Source: Sphingomonas sp. (GTDB lineage: Bacteria; Pseudomonadota; Alphaproteobacteria; Sphingomonadales; Sphingomonadaceae). Taken from it: a DNA stretch of 64,000 nucleotides. The stretch lies in assembly GCF_030145815.1 (NCBI RefSeq), contig NZ_JAIXHL010000014.1, positions 62,001-126,000 of the forward strand, read 5' to 3'. Positions 62,478 to 64,000 of the stretch are shown one piece after another (positions within the stretch are counted from its first letter, which is position 1; each line of letters begins with the position of its first letter). The notes beneath the pieces are model-generated. The model did no database searches. It was not told where the DNA came from and worked only from the letters and a program-made list of their open reading frames with translations. The translations under genes and the position numbers were made by a program.

Positions 62478-63263
62478 TCAGAACGGCAACCAGCGGCGCT
62501 TCTCGCTGAACTTCATGTACCCGACATTGGCACCCGCGCGCCAGCCGACGCCCAGCCGCACCGGGATCAGCACCACATCGCCGCGGCGCAGATAGGTGGC
62601 GGAGAAGCCGCCGACGAAATAGAGCCGCCCCTCGCCCGCCGGGAAGCGCTTGTAGAGCTCCTGGCTGTCGTAGAGATTATAGACCAGCACGAACACCTTG
62701 TTAGCGTCGCCCCCGATGTCGAAACCGACCGAGGGGCCGGTCCAATAGACGTCGCGCTCGCCCTCGACCGCGTGGATCATCTTGCCGGAGCCATAGCGCA
62801 GCCCGACGACGACCGCGCCCGAACCCTCCGACCCGGCGATATAGGCGTTGGGCTCGCCCTGATCCTTCAATATGTCCTCGATCAGCGCCGCCAGCCCGGT
62901 CGCGCCCTTGCCGAACACGCCCTCGGCCGCCGATACGAGCCGGACGCGGTCGAACGTCGCCGGCGCTTCGGGTTTGGTGAGGCCGCCGGCTTGGGTGCCC
63001 GCCTGCGCTGGAGCCTGTTCCACTGGAGTTGCGGGCTGCTGCCCGTCGGCGGGGGGCGCTTCATAGGGGGCGCCGGGATCAACCCGTTCGTCCTGCTGCG
63101 CCGGCTGGGTCGGCTGCGCGGGGATCGTGGTCTGCGGCCGGTCGAGATCGGCGTCGATGGCAGTATCGGGATCGACCTTCTGGATGGTCTGCGCCTGCAC
63201 GGGCGCCATCGCCAGTGCGGGCACTGCCAACGCCATTCCGATCCACCGCATCAACCGTTGCAT
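62478..63263 (-). CDS. DUF1134 family exported protein
   Basis: Protein of 261 residues with a signal peptide (MQRLMRWIGMALAVPALAMAPVQA), a Pro/Gln/Ala-rich disordered stretch (~30-110), and a C-terminal DUF1134 domain: AEGVFGKGATGLAALIEDILKDQGEPNAYI, GSGAVVVGLRYGSGKM and YWTGPSVGFDIGGDANKVFVLVYNL. The family is alphaproteobacterial, related to BPSL-type lipid-binding domains, and of unknown role. ATG 63263 has GGAGGG 5 bp upstream; longer frames to 63368 are rejected. Confidence 0.87.
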   Translation of the reverse strand: MQRLMRWIGMALAVPALAMAPVQAQTIQKVDPDTAIDADLDRPQTTIPAQPTQPAQQDERVDPGAPYEAPPADGQQPATPVEQAPAQAGTQAGGLTKPEAPATFDRVRLVSAAEGVFGKGATGLAALIEDILKDQGEPNAYIAGSEGSGAVVVGLRYGSGKMIHAVEGERDVYWTGPSVGFDIGGDANKVFVLVYNLYDSQELYKRFPAGEGRLYFVGGFSATYLRRGDVVLIPVRLGVGWRAGANVGYMKFSEKRRWLPF

Positions 63264-63367
63264 AAAATCCCTCCGCAGCATCGCACATAGTCCGGGCGAT
63301 GGCGGCACGGCAATGAACCGGCGATGACCCGAGTCGATTTCACGCCCAGCCGCCGCAAATCCGCCCA

Positions 63368-63396
63368 TTGATCGCGCGCCAGACGCTCGCTATAGC
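63368..63396 (+). promoter_or_regulatory. Promoter of tRNA-Ser
   Basis: TTGATC (-35, 63368-63373), exact 17-bp spacer, TATAGC (-10, 63391-63396), about 21 bp before the tRNA 5' end. A clean sigma-70-type match. Confidence 0.8.
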
Positions 63397-63417
63397 GCCC
63401 GCTCGCTACAGGCATCC

Positions 63418-63507
63418 GGAGACGTGGGTGAGTGGCTGAAACCAACGCTTTGCTAAAGCGTCGTACGGGGAACCGTACCGAGGGTTCGAATCCCTCCGTC
63501 TCCGCCA
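63418..63507 (+). tRNA. tRNA-Ser(GCU)
   Basis: 90-nt class II tRNA. Acceptor GGAGACG pairs with CGTCTCC, followed by discriminator G and encoded CCA. Anticodon arm ACGCT-TTGCTAA-AGCGT gives GCU, decoding AGY serine codons. The variable arm CGTACGG-GGAA-CCGTACC is long, as serine tRNAs require; the T arm is GAGGG-TTCGAAT-CCCTC. Its 3' part is the expected integration target of the adjacent integrase. Confidence 0.97.
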
Positions 63508-63515
63508 GAATTGCT

Positions 63516-63663
63516 TCCGCAAGCATCCGCAAACTTCCATAAAAGTCCCGGATTTCAGTGGATTACTCGTCCGCAAGCGTCTCCTCTCGACTGCTGTCTC
63601 CCGCCCGCATCCGCACAAAAATGTGGGCGGAAGTGTGGGCGTAAGGTATGAGTGTGGGCGTAA
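63516..63663. repeat. Short direct repeats between tRNA and integrase
   Basis: Copies of TCCGCAA at 63516, 63526 and 63570, with a variant TCCGCAC near 63610. AGTGTGGGCGTAA occurs twice (63632-63644 and 63651-63663), with another TGTGGGCG at 63622. Spacing and position fit arm-type binding sites for the integrase or its directionality factor, or autoregulatory sites upstream of int. Confidence 0.6.
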
Positions 63664-63687
63664 ACTCCCAATCGAGTGGGTGTAGCC

Positions 63688-64000
63688 ATGGGCAAGCTGA
63701 CTGCTAACGAGGTGAAGGCGGCGCTGGGAAAGCCAGGAACCTACCAGGATGGCGATGGGCTGATTCTCAAGGTGGACCGCCGTGGAGGCGCGGCATGGCG
63801 GCTACGCATTCAACACCAAGGCAAAAGAAGCGACATAGGCTTGGGCAGTGCAAAGCTCGTGTCCCTCGCGAGCGCGCGGGCTAAAGCCGCCGAAGCGCGC
63901 AAAGCGATTCGCGAGGACGGGCGCGATCTGCTCGCCGAGAAGCGCAAGACCAAGGCAGCGGCCGTCACCTTCCGCGAAGCCGCGTTGGCGCTTCACAAAG
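63688..64000 (+). CDS. int: Tyrosine-type integrase, N-terminal part (runs off window)
   Basis: First 104 codons of a phage/island integrase with an N-terminal arm-DNA-binding domain of the DUF4102 type. DGDGLILKVDRRGGAAWRLRIQHQGKRSDIGLGSAKLVSLASARAKAAEARK is typical, followed by the start of the core-binding domain (AVTFREAALALHK). The catalytic domain lies beyond the window. Location 180 bp after a tRNA-Ser gene in the same direction is the classic layout for an integrated genomic island or prophage. ATG 63688 has no strong SD. Confidence 0.9.
   Translation, partial: MGKLTANEVKAALGKPGTYQDGDGLILKVDRRGGAAWRLRIQHQGKRSDIGLGSAKLVSLASARAKAAEARKAIREDGRDLLAEKRKTKAAAVTFREAALALHK

Overview
The window is a high-GC stretch of chromosome from an alphaproteobacterium, most likely a sphingomonad (Sphingomonas or a close relative). 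This rests on family content and architecture: DUF1134, DUF1489, DUF1674/SDHAF4 and zf-CHCC proteins; an rsmB-rpe-heparinase-purH run; the alphaproteobacterial form of SerC; a P-II/AmtB pair behind a sigma-54 promoter; and G+C-rich intergenic palindromes of the kind common in sphingomonads. No rRNA, CRISPR array or insertion sequence was seen. One tRNA gene is present.

Layout. 1-4.4 kb: partial tldD, a small zinc-finger protein, an ABC ATPase, a secreted esterase and two palindromic repeats. 4.4-12.9 kb, plus strand: nadB, a class A beta-lactamase-like gene, then polA, a cation/proton antiporter and a flippase in a tight run. 12.9-19.7 kb, minus strand: htpX, a small coupled membrane protein, rsmB, rpe, heparinase and purH. 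19.7-24.3 kb: SDHAF4-like protein and AsmA, facing tsaD-gpsA-DUF1697. 24.3-30.5 kb: an ArsR-VOC-SRPBCC operon with a visible operator, a glyoxalase-II-like hydrolase, a pabB-pabC fusion, an aspartate aminotransferase and an exported MsrA. 30.5-36 kb: DUF1489, mgtE, cyclophilin, lolA, a candidate structured ncRNA, xthA and ribA. 36-44 kb: glnK-amtB, a GMC oxidoreductase overlapping a fatty-acid-hydroxylase-type protein, and a recQ operon. 44-54 kb: hisZ, serA and serC, a DUF4328 protein, extensin-like lipoprotein, LOG-family protein, cytochrome c, pheA and prfC. 54-63.4 kb: EcsC, SDR, pheT-pheS, a LysE exporter, rplT-rpmI, a phosphatase, DUF2809, hisN-like and DUF1134 genes. 63.4-64 kb: tRNA-Ser(GCU) followed by a tyrosine integrase running off the edge, which looks like the left end of an integrated genomic island.

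How it works together. Almost everything left of the tRNA is core housekeeping: NAD, purine, riboflavin, folate, serine, histidine and phenylalanine synthesis, translation, DNA repair, envelope maintenance and nitrogen control. Genes are packed tightly. ATGA or TTGA/GTGA start-stop overlaps are frequent and convergent genes often share stop-codon bases.

The least explained material lies between genes: a family of 28-34 bp perfect or near-perfect palindromes present five times, other palindrome classes, a multi-hairpin element, a candidate ncRNA between lolA and xthA, a structured leader before serC, and repeats between the tRNA and the integrase. I did not find a clear novel multi-gene system. 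The island whose edge appears at 63.5 kb is the most likely place for one, and it lies outside this window.
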